Positions 43,751 to 51,245 of a DNA stretch of 64,000 nt are shown one piece after another. The position numbers and the translations under genes were made by a program. The notes under the pieces were generated by a model. That model worked only from the letters and a program-made list of their open reading frames with translations. It made no database searches and was not told the origin of the DNA. The stretch is from JBBQIY01 sp964553035 (GTDB lineage Bacteria > Verrucomicrobiota > Kiritimatiellia > RFP12 > UBA3636): NCBI GenBank assembly GCA_964553035.1, contig CAZKJH010000001.1, positions 1 through 64,000 on the forward strand, written 5' to 3'. The number at the start of each line of letters is the position of its first letter. The stretch's first letter is position 1.

Positions 43751-43780
43751 CCGGATCACATATTCGAATATGTGATCCGG
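43751..43780. repeat. Perfect 30-bp palindrome
   Basis: CCGGATCACATATTC is followed directly by its reverse complement GAATATGTGATCCGG, with no loop. No T-tract follows on either strand. It lies between the HipA-like gene and the dcm/vsr remnant. It could be a cruciform-forming site, an operator or a transposon end. Confidence 0.85.
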
Positions 43781-43944
43781 GATAGGCTCTGTTCACATGA
43801 AAATGAAGTTGGGTAATTGATATATCTCATACATTCGACTTTCGTCACTATTTTTTGAGGGTTTGATGTTTAATTCAGTTCGGCGTGGGCGGTGTAAAGT
43901 GTACTCGGAACATTACGTCGCTCGGTCTGGCGACCGTTCCTGAA

Positions 43945-44508
43945 TTATGCTTGATATTTCTCTCCCTCCCCACTCGCAACTCTCAATGTTTCCCGGATAG
44001 GACTCGCATATTCGTGATTTTCTTCCGTGATGCTATTCAAGCACTTTTGGCTAGACGATATTTTTGTCAGTTCAGCCGTCAGGCATTTAAGCAGCTCATC
44101 CGGTTTACGCGTCTCGCATTCCCAGACGATCATGACATTCCACCCCAGATCCTGGAGACCGCTGATGTCCTGTTCATCCCGCGCCAGATTCCTTGTAAAC
44201 TTAGTCTCCCAGAAAACCGTTTTTGTCTTCGGCATGCTTGCATCTGGACACCCGGGGTGTCGATGCCAGAAGCACCCATGAACAAAAATGGCGGTCTTAT
44301 ATCTCCGAAAGGCAACTCACCGTAGTTCGCGAAATAAGTTTTTTGGGCGTTTAAATCCCACTCGGAAGAGAATACGCATTCCCCCCCCTGCTTTTTCCAT
44401 CGCAAGGCGAAATTCTCCTATCCCGGCAAAAAGATCAATGAAAGTGAAATTATAGTTTTGAGGAGGAGCGAATGGAACTTCATGAAAATCTTCTGTTTAT
44501 GGAATCGC
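43945..44508 (-). pseudogene. Fused remnant of dcm (cytosine methyltransferase) and vsr (mismatch endonuclease)
   Basis: Reading the minus strand, a frame open after a stop near 44508 gives FTFIDLFAGIGEFRLAMEKAG, motif I of C5 methyltransferases. A run of eight C (44381-44388) then shifts the frame; with seven it would continue as GGECVFSSEWDLNAQKTY and YFANYGELPFGDI. At about 44300 the homology changes frame and family to RYKTAIFVHGCFWHRHPGCP, then SMPKTKTVFWETKFTRN, GLQDLGWNVMIVWECE: the Vsr patch-repair endonuclease, ending at 43945. The rest of dcm and the start of vsr, with its catalytic Asp, are gone. The junction shows overlapping reading of GCCTTTCGGAGATAT, suggesting deletion at a short homology. 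Confidence 0.75.
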
Positions 44509-44595
44509 CAAAGTTCGCGACAAAGTTAGCGACAAAGCTTTTTTCATCCTTCATCATTTCCTCAGGTGCCACGGTAGTGGCGCAATAATACACCT

Positions 44596-44680
44596 AATCC
44601 ACGTTAAAACTCTTACCTAGAAACTGCCAACGTAGATTATTTATAGTTTACCGACTCGGGGTTTCACGATCCTAACGACC
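44596..44680. repeat. Dispersed intergenic repeat, copy B
   Basis: Starts AATCCACGTTAAAACTCT and keeps the blocks CAACGTAGATTATT and CTCGGGGTTTCA of copy A at 41916-41999, in the same orientation. The two copies bracket the HipA-like gene and dcm/vsr remnant. Confidence 0.65.
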
Positions 44681-44681
44681 A

Positions 44682-44758
44682 AAAATCTGGATAAATCGGC
44701 ATAATCTGTGGATAGAAAAACAGAAAAACTCCGTGCATCCAAACCTCCGTGGTAAAAT
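44682..44758. repeat. Degenerate phrase-type intergenic repeat
   Basis: A/T-rich phrases AATCTGGATAAATCGGC, ATAATCTGTGGATAG, CTCCGTGCATCCAAA and CCTCCGTGGTAAAAT follow one another. The last recurs as CCTCCGTGGTAAAGT at 43633. Such phrases with a near-7 period occur between genes in many environmental bacteria. No gene is supported from here to 44924. Confidence 0.4.
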
Positions 44759-44924
44759 ATTCTACTCGGTGTTCTTGCTCTCGGTGGCGAGGTTGTAAAC
44801 CGCACAGCAGGCTGAATTCCGCTTACGCATCTATTTACAATGACACCCGAACCGTTTACAATCCAAAGCCGTTTAAGTCTATGTACAATATCTTTAAACC
44901 GACTTCACGGAACGCTTCAAAATT

Positions 44925-46199
44925 ATGGCAGAGAGATGGTTGATCGTATCGGTTGCGGGTCTGGGATGGAGCGATGTCTCCAGCCGATCCCTGCAACATA
45001 GTGCTGGGCTTGAATTCAAGCCCGCTTCAACTGTTTTCCCAGCCGTCACCTGCACCGTGCAAGCGAGTTTCAGAACGGCTTCTTCTCCGGCATCGCACGG
45101 CATGACCTCGAACGGCGTGTTCAGCCGAAACCTCCGCAAGGCGGCGTTCTGGGAGCAGTCCGCCGGCCTTGTCAACGGTTCGCGCATCTGGGATGGGGCT
45201 CGCAAAGCAGGGCGGTCTGTCGGACTTTTCTTCTGGCAGCAGAGCCTTGGCGAAACCGTCGACTACCTCGTCTCCCCCACCCCGCTACACAAGCACGAAG
45301 GGGGGATGATCATGCAGCACTACACAAAACCCGGTGAACTCGGCAAGCTGATCGACATCGCGTGTGGAACATTTCCGCTGCACCGCTACTGGGGCCCACT
45401 GGCATCGCCCAAAGTCGGCAACGTCATCGTCAAAAGCACCGAAACCGCTCTGGATGCCGTGTCGCCGGATGTGGCCTTGCTCTACCTGCCAACGCTGGAT
45501 TACGATCTGCAACGTTTCGGGCCGGTAGATCCGCGTTGTGACCGTTCTTTTACCCTGCTCGAGCAGCAGCTCCAGCGGCTGAGCACCTTGGCGGATAAGC
45601 AAGGCCGGCAAATGCTCGTGTTTGGTGATTACGCCATCAGCCCCGTCTCGCAAGCACCTGCATTTCCGAACATCACGCTCCGAAAAGCAGGTTTCTTCAA
45701 CACCCGCAGCATCCGCAGCATGGCCTATCCCGACATTTATTCGTCACGCGCCTTTGCTATGGCCGATCACGAAGTCGCACACGTCTACGTACACGATGCG
45801 TCTGACATCGGTCGTATCAGCGAACTTTTCGCATCAACTGGAGAGTACGAATCAGTCGAACTCAAAACGCCCGACTGCGACTGGGGACATGCCTCAGCAG
45901 GCGAGATTCTCCTCACGGCGCGCAAAGGCTCCTGGTGCGCTTATCCTTGGTGGACAGATAAACGCGAAGCACCGGACTATGCCACGCATATCGACATCCA
46001 TTCGAAACCCGGATACGATCCCTGCGAACTCTTCTTCGGCTCGCATTTCCCCCCAACCGTCAGTCTCGACACCAGCCGCATCCGCGGTACGCACGGACGG
46101 TGCTGCGACATCGCATTCGCCTCGTCTGCCCCTTTAGCCGATCTCGGGGCGGATCCGACAATCCTTTCCATTGCCTCGGCACTCTCAAAAAGGCTTTGA
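44925..46199 (+). CDS. eboF: Nucleotide pyrophosphatase/phosphodiesterase family protein, EboF-like
   Basis: 424 residues of the alkaline phosphatase superfamily. The nucleophile region STVFPAVTCTVQASFRTASSPASHGMTSNG matches type I phosphodiesterases, with VSPDVALLYLPTLDYDLQRFGP (metal Asp; the usual His appears as Gln), LVFGDYAISPV and AFAMADHEVAHVYVHD. No signal peptide, so cytoplasmic. It lies 6 bp before a sugar phosphate cyclase gene that resembles EboD, and the cyanobacterial and algal ebo (EDB) clusters pair exactly these two families. The other ebo genes (TatD hydrolase, UbiA prenyltransferase, sugar isomerase) are absent here. The ebo link is inference; the superfamily call is firm. 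Confidence 0.65.
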   Translation: MAERWLIVSVAGLGWSDVSSRSLQHSAGLEFKPASTVFPAVTCTVQASFRTASSPASHGMTSNGVFSRNLRKAAFWEQSAGLVNGSRIWDGARKAGRSVGLFFWQQSLGETVDYLVSPTPLHKHEGGMIMQHYTKPGELGKLIDIACGTFPLHRYWGPLASPKVGNVIVKSTETALDAVSPDVALLYLPTLDYDLQRFGPVDPRCDRSFTLLEQQLQRLSTLADKQGRQMLVFGDYAISPVSQAPAFPNITLRKAGFFNTRSIRSMAYPDIYSSRAFAMADHEVAHVYVHDASDIGRISELFASTGEYESVELKTPDCDWGHASAGEILLTARKGSWCAYPWWTDKREAPDYATHIDIHSKPGYDPCELFFGSHFPPTVSLDTSRIRGTHGRCCDIAFASSAPLADLGADPTILSIASALSKRL

Positions 46200-46205
46200 A
46201 TTACC

Positions 46206-47372
46206 ATGAAACAAGATACTGTCATTGATAACCAGTTCACGGTTCGATTCGACTTCCCAGTCGTTTTCACGGAAAACGCCTTTGCACTCGATTCTGATTT
46301 ACTCTGCCACATCGTCGACAAGCTCGGCGAAAAACGCCGTCAGCGCGTCGTTGTCTTCATCGATGCTGGCCTTGCCGAAGCAAAGCCAGAACTAGAAGCC
46401 TCAATCCGCGATTACGCTCACGCGCATGCAGAGGTCTTCGAGCTAGCCACGGATCCTATTCGCCTTCCCGGTGGATTTACAGTCAAGAACGACAATGCGA
46501 TACTGAAGGACATCATTTTTACACTGGGCAACCTTCACATGGACCGGCAGAGCTTCGTACTCGCCATCGGCGGTGGAAGCCTGCTGGATGCCGTCGGACT
46601 CGCCACAGCACTACTGCATCGCGGCCTTCGCCTCATCAGAATGCCCACCACGGTTCTTGCGCAGGCCGATGCTGGTATCGGCGTCAAAAACGGCATCGAT
46701 CATCACGGACAGAAAAATTTTATTGGCACGTTCGCCCCACCCTTTGCTGTTATCAACGACCTGTCTCTCCTCACCTCGCTACCGAAAACCGAACGAATCG
46801 GCGGTCTTGCGGAAGTGGTCAAGGTCGCTATTATCCGCGACGCAAACTTCTTTGCACAACTGGAACAAGATGCCGATGCGCTCGTCGATGGCGAACCCGT
46901 CGCCCTGCGTCGTGCCATCGAAGAATCAGCAGCGATCCATCTGCGCCAAATCTGCACGGGAGGCGACCCGTTCGAATTCGGCTCTGCTCGCCCGCTGGAC
47001 TTCGGTCACTGGATCGGGCATCGACTCGAAATCATGTCAGGACACGCCATCCACCACGGACAAGGTGTCGGCATCGGCATGGCAGTGGACACCGTTTATG
47101 CAACGCTCACTGGCCTTCTTCCGAAAGCCGACAGCGACAGAATCATCGCACTCATCCGCAAGCTCGGATTGCCGCTCTACCTCCCAGAGCTGGACATGAT
47201 GCGACCCGACGGCGAGTTGGAAGTGCTGCGCGGCATCAGCGATTTCCGCGAACATCTCGGCGGCCGCCTCTGCATCACGCTACCGACATCCATCGGCAGT
47301 GCCAAAGAAGTCCACAGCATGGACAACGCCCTCATTGAAAAGGCCATTGCCATCGTCAAAAGGGAGAAGTAG
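46206..47372 (+). CDS. eboD: Sugar phosphate cyclase of the 3-dehydroquinate synthase superfamily, EboD-like
   Basis: 388 residues, longer than AroB (about 360). NAD-binding and metal features: RQSFVLAIGGGSLLDAVGLATALLHRGLRLIRMPTTVLAQADAGIGVKNGIDHHGQKNFIGTFAPPFAVIND, RIGGLAEVVKVAIIRDANFF with the zinc Glu, and the histidines in LDFGHWIGHRLEIMSGHAIHHGQGVGIGM. The stretch GIGVKNGIDHHGQKNFIGTF is closer to EboD and 2-epi-5-epi-valiolone-type cyclases than to AroB as I know them. No shikimate genes are nearby. It makes a cyclitol from a sugar phosphate, probably for an unknown metabolite, with the phosphodiesterase upstream. Confidence 0.72.
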   Translation: MKQDTVIDNQFTVRFDFPVVFTENAFALDSDLLCHIVDKLGEKRRQRVVVFIDAGLAEAKPELEASIRDYAHAHAEVFELATDPIRLPGGFTVKNDNAILKDIIFTLGNLHMDRQSFVLAIGGGSLLDAVGLATALLHRGLRLIRMPTTVLAQADAGIGVKNGIDHHGQKNFIGTFAPPFAVINDLSLLTSLPKTERIGGLAEVVKVAIIRDANFFAQLEQDADALVDGEPVALRRAIEESAAIHLRQICTGGDPFEFGSARPLDFGHWIGHRLEIMSGHAIHHGQGVGIGMAVDTVYATLTGLLPKADSDRIIALIRKLGLPLYLPELDMMRPDGELEVLRGISDFREHLGGRLCITLPTSIGSAKEVHSMDNALIEKAIAIVKREK

Positions 47373-47373
47373 C

Positions 47374-47408
47374 GAGTGGCGAGTTGTGAGTGGTGAGTGG
47401 CGAGTTGC
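47374..47408. repeat. Period-7 intergenic repeat after eboD
   Basis: Five 7-mers in a row: GAGTGGC, GAGTTGT, GAGTGGT, GAGTGGC, GAGTTGC, beginning just after the eboD stop. They lead into the 88-bp tandem repeat. Confidence 0.75.
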
Positions 47409-47570
47409 AAAAGCCTGTAGCCGTGATCGGTGATCACGGACTACTCCGGCCTCGCCGAGGCCAGCCACAGGGGAGAAATAGCGAGTGGCGAGTTGCAAAA
47501 GCCTGTAGTCGCGATCGGTGATCACGGACTACTCCGGCCTCGCCGAGGCCAGCCACAGGGGAGAAGTAGC
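47395..47570. repeat. Tandem 88-bp structured repeat (two units)
   Basis: Units 47395-47482 and 47483-47570 differ at about three positions. Each folds: an outer stem CCTGT with ACAGG encloses a hairpin (unit 1: CCGTGATC, loop GGT, GATCACGG) and a second hairpin (GGCCTC, loop GCC, GAGGCC). Unit 2 keeps GTAGTC/GACTAC where unit 1 keeps the inner stem, so the ancestor was likely a longer perfect hairpin. The layout resembles REP/BIME elements. Confidence 0.8.
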
Positions 47571-47649
47571 GCGTGCAAACGGTTCGTCCAATGGTATCTG
47601 ATTTTCCTCTCTCCCTTCAATCAGTCTCTGTTTGAAGGTTTTCATGTCG

Positions 47650-47684
47650 CAACTCACAACTCGCAACTTCTCACAACTTCCCAC
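47650..47684. repeat. Period-7 intergenic repeat, opposite orientation
   Basis: CAACTCA, CAACTCG, CAACTTC, TCACAAC and TTCCCAC: largely the reverse complement of the GAGTTG-type repeat at 47374-47408. The 393-bp gap 47373-47765 holds only these repeats and no gene. Confidence 0.65.
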
Positions 47685-47765
47685 AAATCTCTCTTGCTTG
47701 CAATAACACCTTCAAGTAGAATGTTATGAATATTACCTAGGCGACATCAACACCATTTTTTATCC

Positions 47766-48758
47766 ATGATACAAAGACCTGAAAAACTCGAAGCGATCCT
47801 CGCTGCAATCAAAGGCAAACGCATCGTGGTCATCGGCGATGTTATGCTCGACAACTACATTTGGGGAGACACCTCCCGAATCTCGCCCGAGGCCCCAGTC
47901 CCCATTGTCAAAGTTGCCGAAGAAACATATACGGCCGGTGGTGCCGCTAACGTTGCCCTCAACATCGCCTCGCTCGGGGGCTCGGCTCAGCTTTTCGGCA
48001 GAATTGGTGACGATGCCAATGGGCAAAAGCTCGCCTCCGTCATCAAGGCCGGCAATGTTGAAATCCTGCCAGGTGTCATCAGCACAGCTCACGAAACCAT
48101 CGTCAAAACGAGGATTATCTGTCGCCGTCAACAAGTCTGCCGCCTTGATCGCGAAGCCGCGCCCGAAACGTTCGCCTTGGCTCTTCACGAAATCACTAAG
48201 ACCCTCGCAGCCGCCATGAGAGATGCCGACGCCGTTATTATTTCGGACTACGGCAAAGGCATCGTCACCACCGAATCTGTTAAGGCCATCCAGCAGGCCG
48301 CTCCGGCGAAGCTCTTCATCGCGCTTGACCCTAAACCGCGCGCTGGTATCCAGTACCACCATCTCTCCGTCATGACACCCAATCGTGCTGAAGCTCTCAA
48401 GCTAGCCGGCATTGAAGAGGACGCAGGCGTCTTTCCTGCAGAAGAAGTTTTTAGACGCATACGTGAAAAATTCGCGCCCGAACACCTTGTCGTCACTATG
48501 GGCTCTGATGGGATGCTGATCAGCCCGAACGGTCAACCTGCAGAACAGATCCCTACCGTCGCGCGCGAAGTCTTCGACGTCTCCGGAGCCGGAGACACGG
48601 TCATCGCAGCGCTCACCCTCGCCTCCGCCGCTGGCGTATCGCTTTTCGATGCTGCACGCTTCGCCAACACGGCGGCGGGATTTGTTGTCGGCAAGCTCGG
48701 AACGGCAACCGCCACCCCCGAGGACATTCGCCGTTATGCGGCAGAGGCTTCTAAATGA
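47766..48758 (+). CDS. rfaE1: D-glycero-beta-D-manno-heptose-7-phosphate kinase (HldE N-terminal domain type)
   Basis: 330 residues, a PfkB/ribokinase-fold kinase. It matches the first domain of HldE: RIVVIGDVMLDNYIWGDTSRISPEAPVPIVKVAEETYTAGGAANVALNIASLGG, VIISDYGKGIVT, MTPNRAEALKLAG and the catalytic FDVSGAGDTVIAALTLA. It makes heptose 1,7-bisphosphate for the LPS inner core. The adenylyltransferase domain is separate and not in view. The stop overlaps the gmhB start as ATGA, joining consecutive steps of ADP-heptose synthesis. Confidence 0.93.
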   Translation: MIQRPEKLEAILAAIKGKRIVVIGDVMLDNYIWGDTSRISPEAPVPIVKVAEETYTAGGAANVALNIASLGGSAQLFGRIGDDANGQKLASVIKAGNVEILPGVISTAHETIVKTRIICRRQQVCRLDREAAPETFALALHEITKTLAAAMRDADAVIISDYGKGIVTTESVKAIQQAAPAKLFIALDPKPRAGIQYHHLSVMTPNRAEALKLAGIEEDAGVFPAEEVFRRIREKFAPEHLVVTMGSDGMLISPNGQPAEQIPTVAREVFDVSGAGDTVIAALTLASAAGVSLFDAARFANTAAGFVVGKLGTATATPEDIRRYAAEASK

Positions 48759-49294
48759 TACGAGATGCTTTATTTTTAGATCGTGACGACACGATGATTT
48801 ACGACGATGGCTATATGGGGCATCCCGAGCAGATCCGGCTGTTGCCCGGGGTTGCGGAAGCTCTCCGAAAAGCAGCGACACGCTTTCGTCTCTACTTGGT
48901 CACCAACCAAAGCGGCATCGGCCGCGGGTTATATACACTCGAAGATGCAGAAGCGTGTAATCGGCGGTTGCTGGAGTTGCTCAAACTTCCGGAGCTGGGG
49001 TTTGACGGAATCTGCATTGCACCCGAAAAGCCTGGAGAACCCTCCCAATACCGGAAGCCCTCGCCTGCCTACATCCTCGAGAAAATTGATCAAGATGACC
49101 TTGATGTCGAAGCCTGTTGCATCATTGGCGACAAGGTCTCCGATCTCGAATGCGGACTCAACGCTGGCATCCGCTCCATCCTCGTTGGAAAGGGCGAAGG
49201 AGAACCGCGCGCGGATGCGCTGCAGTTCGCACAGAAAAACGGCATGTCTGTCTTCAAGTCGCTCCCCGATGCCATTGAGGCGATACTCGGATAA
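48755..49294 (+). CDS. gmhB: D-glycero-D-manno-heptose 1,7-bisphosphate 7-phosphatase
   Basis: 179 residues, HAD-IIIA phosphatase. Motif I is FLDRDDTMIYDDGY (the nucleophile Asp9 and acid Asp11), motif II YLVTNQSGIGRG, and YRKPSPAYILEKI and CCIIGDKVSDLECGLNAG complete the site. The usual zinc-binding cysteine cluster of GmhB is not evident (CIAPEKPGEPSQYRKP in its place), so a close relative such as histidinol-phosphatase is possible, but the 4-base overlap with the heptose kinase gene makes GmhB the better call. Confidence 0.85.
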   Translation: MIRDALFLDRDDTMIYDDGYMGHPEQIRLLPGVAEALRKAATRFRLYLVTNQSGIGRGLYTLEDAEACNRRLLELLKLPELGFDGICIAPEKPGEPSQYRKPSPAYILEKIDQDDLDVEACCIIGDKVSDLECGLNAGIRSILVGKGEGEPRADALQFAQKNGMSVFKSLPDAIEAILG

Positions 49295-49354
49295 GGCTCA
49301 GATAATTATTCGAGAGCACTTGTGAATAAACCACCCTGCTGGGCCGTCTAAGAA

Positions 49355-49933
49355 ATGAAGATTAACGTATCAGACTGTGAGCTTCTAGAGAAAGCGAGAG
49401 AAGGCGACTTCGAAGCTTTTGCTCAGCTCACGGAACCGTACAGAGGCAATGCCTGCGAGTTTCTGTCGAGGCTCGTAGGGGAAGGTTTAGCAGAAGATGT
49501 TTTCATGAAGGCCACACTCAATGCGTGGCGAGCACTCAAATCTTTCAGCGGAAAATCTTCTTACAAGACGTGGCTCTTTAGCATTGCTCGGTACGCAGCG
49601 CTTGATGAATTACGAAAGGGAAAATCACGAAACGAGGTTTCAACAGACGATGAAGAATCTGCTGTGGCGATTAGCCGACTCGAAGATCCAACAACGCCAA
49701 CACCCTCTAAAACCTTAGAAAACGAAGAAAGGAGTCGGATCCTAGAGAAAGCCCTTGAACAACTACCCGAAACGCATCGATCTGTGCTCGTGCTCTACTA
49801 TTATCAAGACTTCCAATACGCTGAAATTGCTGAAACACTTGGACTCTCAATCGGAACCGTCATGTCGAGACTGCACCACGCCAAGAAAAAACTAGAACAA
49901 GTGCTCACACAGTACAAAGAGGATCTATTTTAG
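49355..49933 (+). CDS. ECF-type RNA polymerase sigma factor
   Basis: 192 residues. Region 2 spans about residues 10-85 (DFEAFAQLTEPYRGNACEFLSRLVGEGLAEDVFMKATLNAWRALKSFSGKSSYKTWLFSIARYAALDELRKG) and region 4 spans about 130-185 (LEQLPETHRSVLVLYYYQDFQYAEIAETLGLSIGTVMSRLHHAKKKLEQVL), joined by an acidic linker. It directs polymerase to a stress or envelope regulon. Two bases separate it from the next gene, a single-span membrane protein in the anti-sigma position. Confidence 0.92.
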   Translation: MKINVSDCELLEKAREGDFEAFAQLTEPYRGNACEFLSRLVGEGLAEDVFMKATLNAWRALKSFSGKSSYKTWLFSIARYAALDELRKGKSRNEVSTDDEESAVAISRLEDPTTPTPSKTLENEERSRILEKALEQLPETHRSVLVLYYYQDFQYAEIAETLGLSIGTVMSRLHHAKKKLEQVLTQYKEDLF

Positions 49934-49935
49934 CC

Positions 49936-50301
49936 ATGAAACACGAAGAAATCAAAAACCTACTCCGCGAAAGTGCGACGGCTATACCTCTCAGGCCGGC
50001 TGCGGAATTCTGGGCTGATTTTAAAAATAAAGCCACAGTAGCTGTCGATGAGACCCAAGATGTTTTCGTACCAAAGCGCCAGACTTGGTTGGCGCGTTTC
50101 TACCCCGCCCTCGCCTCAGCGGCATCCATCGCCGCATGCGCAGTAATCTATATTTCACTCCAGAGCCACCACGAGCCTTACCGCGCACTCGATAGCTTCC
50201 GTATCGGCTCTAACTTTCAGAACAACGGTGCTGTGGTCATCACGGATTCGGCAACGGATGCTACCATTCTCTGGGTCATGACAGAGGAGGAGGAATCATG
50301 A
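49936..50301 (+). CDS. Putative membrane-bound anti-sigma factor
   Basis: 121 residues. A short N-terminal cytoplasmic part (HEEIKNLLRESATAIPLRPAAEFWADFKNKA) is followed by one membrane helix (FYPALASAASIAACAVIYISL, residues about 56-76) and a 45-residue outer part ending in acidic residues. There is no zinc-binding HxxxCxxC motif. Position directly after an ECF sigma gene and this topology suggest an anti-sigma factor, unproven. Its stop overlaps the next ATG as ATGA. Confidence 0.65.
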   Translation: MKHEEIKNLLRESATAIPLRPAAEFWADFKNKATVAVDETQDVFVPKRQTWLARFYPALASAASIAACAVIYISLQSHHEPYRALDSFRIGSNFQNNGAVVITDSATDATILWVMTEEEES

Positions 50302-50717
50302 AAAGCAAAATTCTTAAACTCGTCATCACCGCACTGATCTTTACCACGGTCTCGTCGCAGGGAGGATCTGCCATGCTCAATGCGAAGTTGCTAAAACTGA
50401 CCAGCAACGGCACGATTACACCAGAGCTTGAGAACGTTGCCGCCATCATCCAGCGGAATCTTCCCTACGCAGGATGCGAGCTTGTAGAGCAGAAGGCCTG
50501 TGTGTTGCCTGCAAATTCAATACTTTCGTTCAAAACCGGCTACAAACTTGTCTGCAAAAGCACAGAAGATTCTGTAGCCGTCACGATTCTGAAAAAAAAC
50601 AAGTTGCTCATCTCCACCACCGTCACGCTCAAAGATGCTACGCCCGTGATTATCGGGGGGTTCGATGGGGGCACCACCGGTACAAAGCACGTCTTCGTCC
50701 TTCAGAAAGGCGAGTAA
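50298..50717 (+). CDS. Small secreted protein of the ECF operon
   Basis: 139 residues, signal peptide MKSKILKLVITALIFTTVSSQG. The mature part (NAKLLKLTSNGTITPELENVAAIIQRNLPYAGCELVEQKACVLPANSILSFKTGYKLVCK ... ATPVIIGGFDGGTTGTKHVFVLQ) has a beta pattern and three cysteines. I do not recognise the family; similar short proteins sit behind ECF sigma and anti-sigma genes in Verrucomicrobia-type genomes. A periplasmic sensor or the sigma factor's effector is a fair guess. Confidence 0.65.
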   Translation: MKSKILKLVITALIFTTVSSQGGSAMLNAKLLKLTSNGTITPELENVAAIIQRNLPYAGCELVEQKACVLPANSILSFKTGYKLVCKSTEDSVAVTILKKNKLLISTTVTLKDATPVIIGGFDGGTTGTKHVFVLQKGE

Positions 50718-50733
50718 ACTGTGTCGCGAGCCG

Positions 50734-50865
50734 CTAGTACATTGTACAGGCAGAAATGACGGTAATTTTCAGGTAGAGTACATGATTAACAATATTGAAA
50801 CCAAGAACTTAATCTTGTAAATCTTGTAATCATGTCTTACCAATACGCGCTGTACAGAGTACTAG
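50734..50865. repeat. Inverted repeat spanning the gap after the ECF operon
   Basis: CTAGTACATTGTACAG at 50734-50749 and its near reverse complement CTGTACAGAGTACTAG at 50850-50865 enclose about 100 bp. That contains AATCTTGTAAATCTTG (50811 on), a near period-7 phrase also seen at 40113. The right arm reaches into the end of the minus-strand gene. Confidence 0.5.
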
Positions 50866-51245
50866 TTGCGTTCTTTATCCTTTTGCTTGACTTTGATATC
50901 TTTGCCTTGGTGTCGCATCACCCGTAGCAGAACGCTATTGAGCAAAAAGCTCAGCACCATAAATACGGCACCGATAAGCCCATTACTCACCGCAATGAGG
51001 TTTATCCCTTCCATCGTGATGACATCGTCGGCTATTGGTTTGGTTTTTTGATGAATCGTTGGCTCATTCGTCACTGCGGTTTTTTCTTTGGAATCAGCGC
51101 TCATGAGACGCTTCGAAACGATATATTCGTTCTTAGGCTTCATTGCAAGCTGAGTTATGCCTACAGTAAAAAATACCCCACCAAGACCAAACAGGAACAG
51201 GGCGAAAAGATTAAACAATTTGAGTTCGCGGCTACTGTATTTCAC
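50862..51245 (-). CDS. Two-span membrane protein, unknown
   Basis: 127 residues from a GTG at 51245 with AGAGG 5 bases upstream. Membrane helices lie at about residues 10-33 (LFNLFALFLFGLGGVFFTVGITQL) and 83-107 (LIAVSNGLIGAVFMVLSFLLNSVLL), with a 50-residue loop between and a Lys-rich tail (KDIKVKQKDKERN). No family recognised. Convergent with the ECF operon. Confidence 0.6.
   Translation of the reverse strand: MKYSSRELKLFNLFALFLFGLGGVFFTVGITQLAMKPKNEYIVSKRLMSADSKEKTAVTNEPTIHQKTKPIADDVITMEGINLIAVSNGLIGAVFMVLSFLLNSVLLRVMRHQGKDIKVKQKDKERN

Noticed and set aside
43541..43816. 91-codon ORF in the island 43.4-44.9 kb
   Set aside because: It reads through the perfect 30-bp palindrome and has no Shine-Dalgarno, signal or family pattern; chance frame in non-coding DNA.
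49321..49350. ECF-type self promoter (GAATAA ... CGTCTA) before the sigma factor gene
   Set aside because: The spacing is only 14 bp and the -10-like box is 4 bases before the ATG, which would put the transcript start inside the gene.
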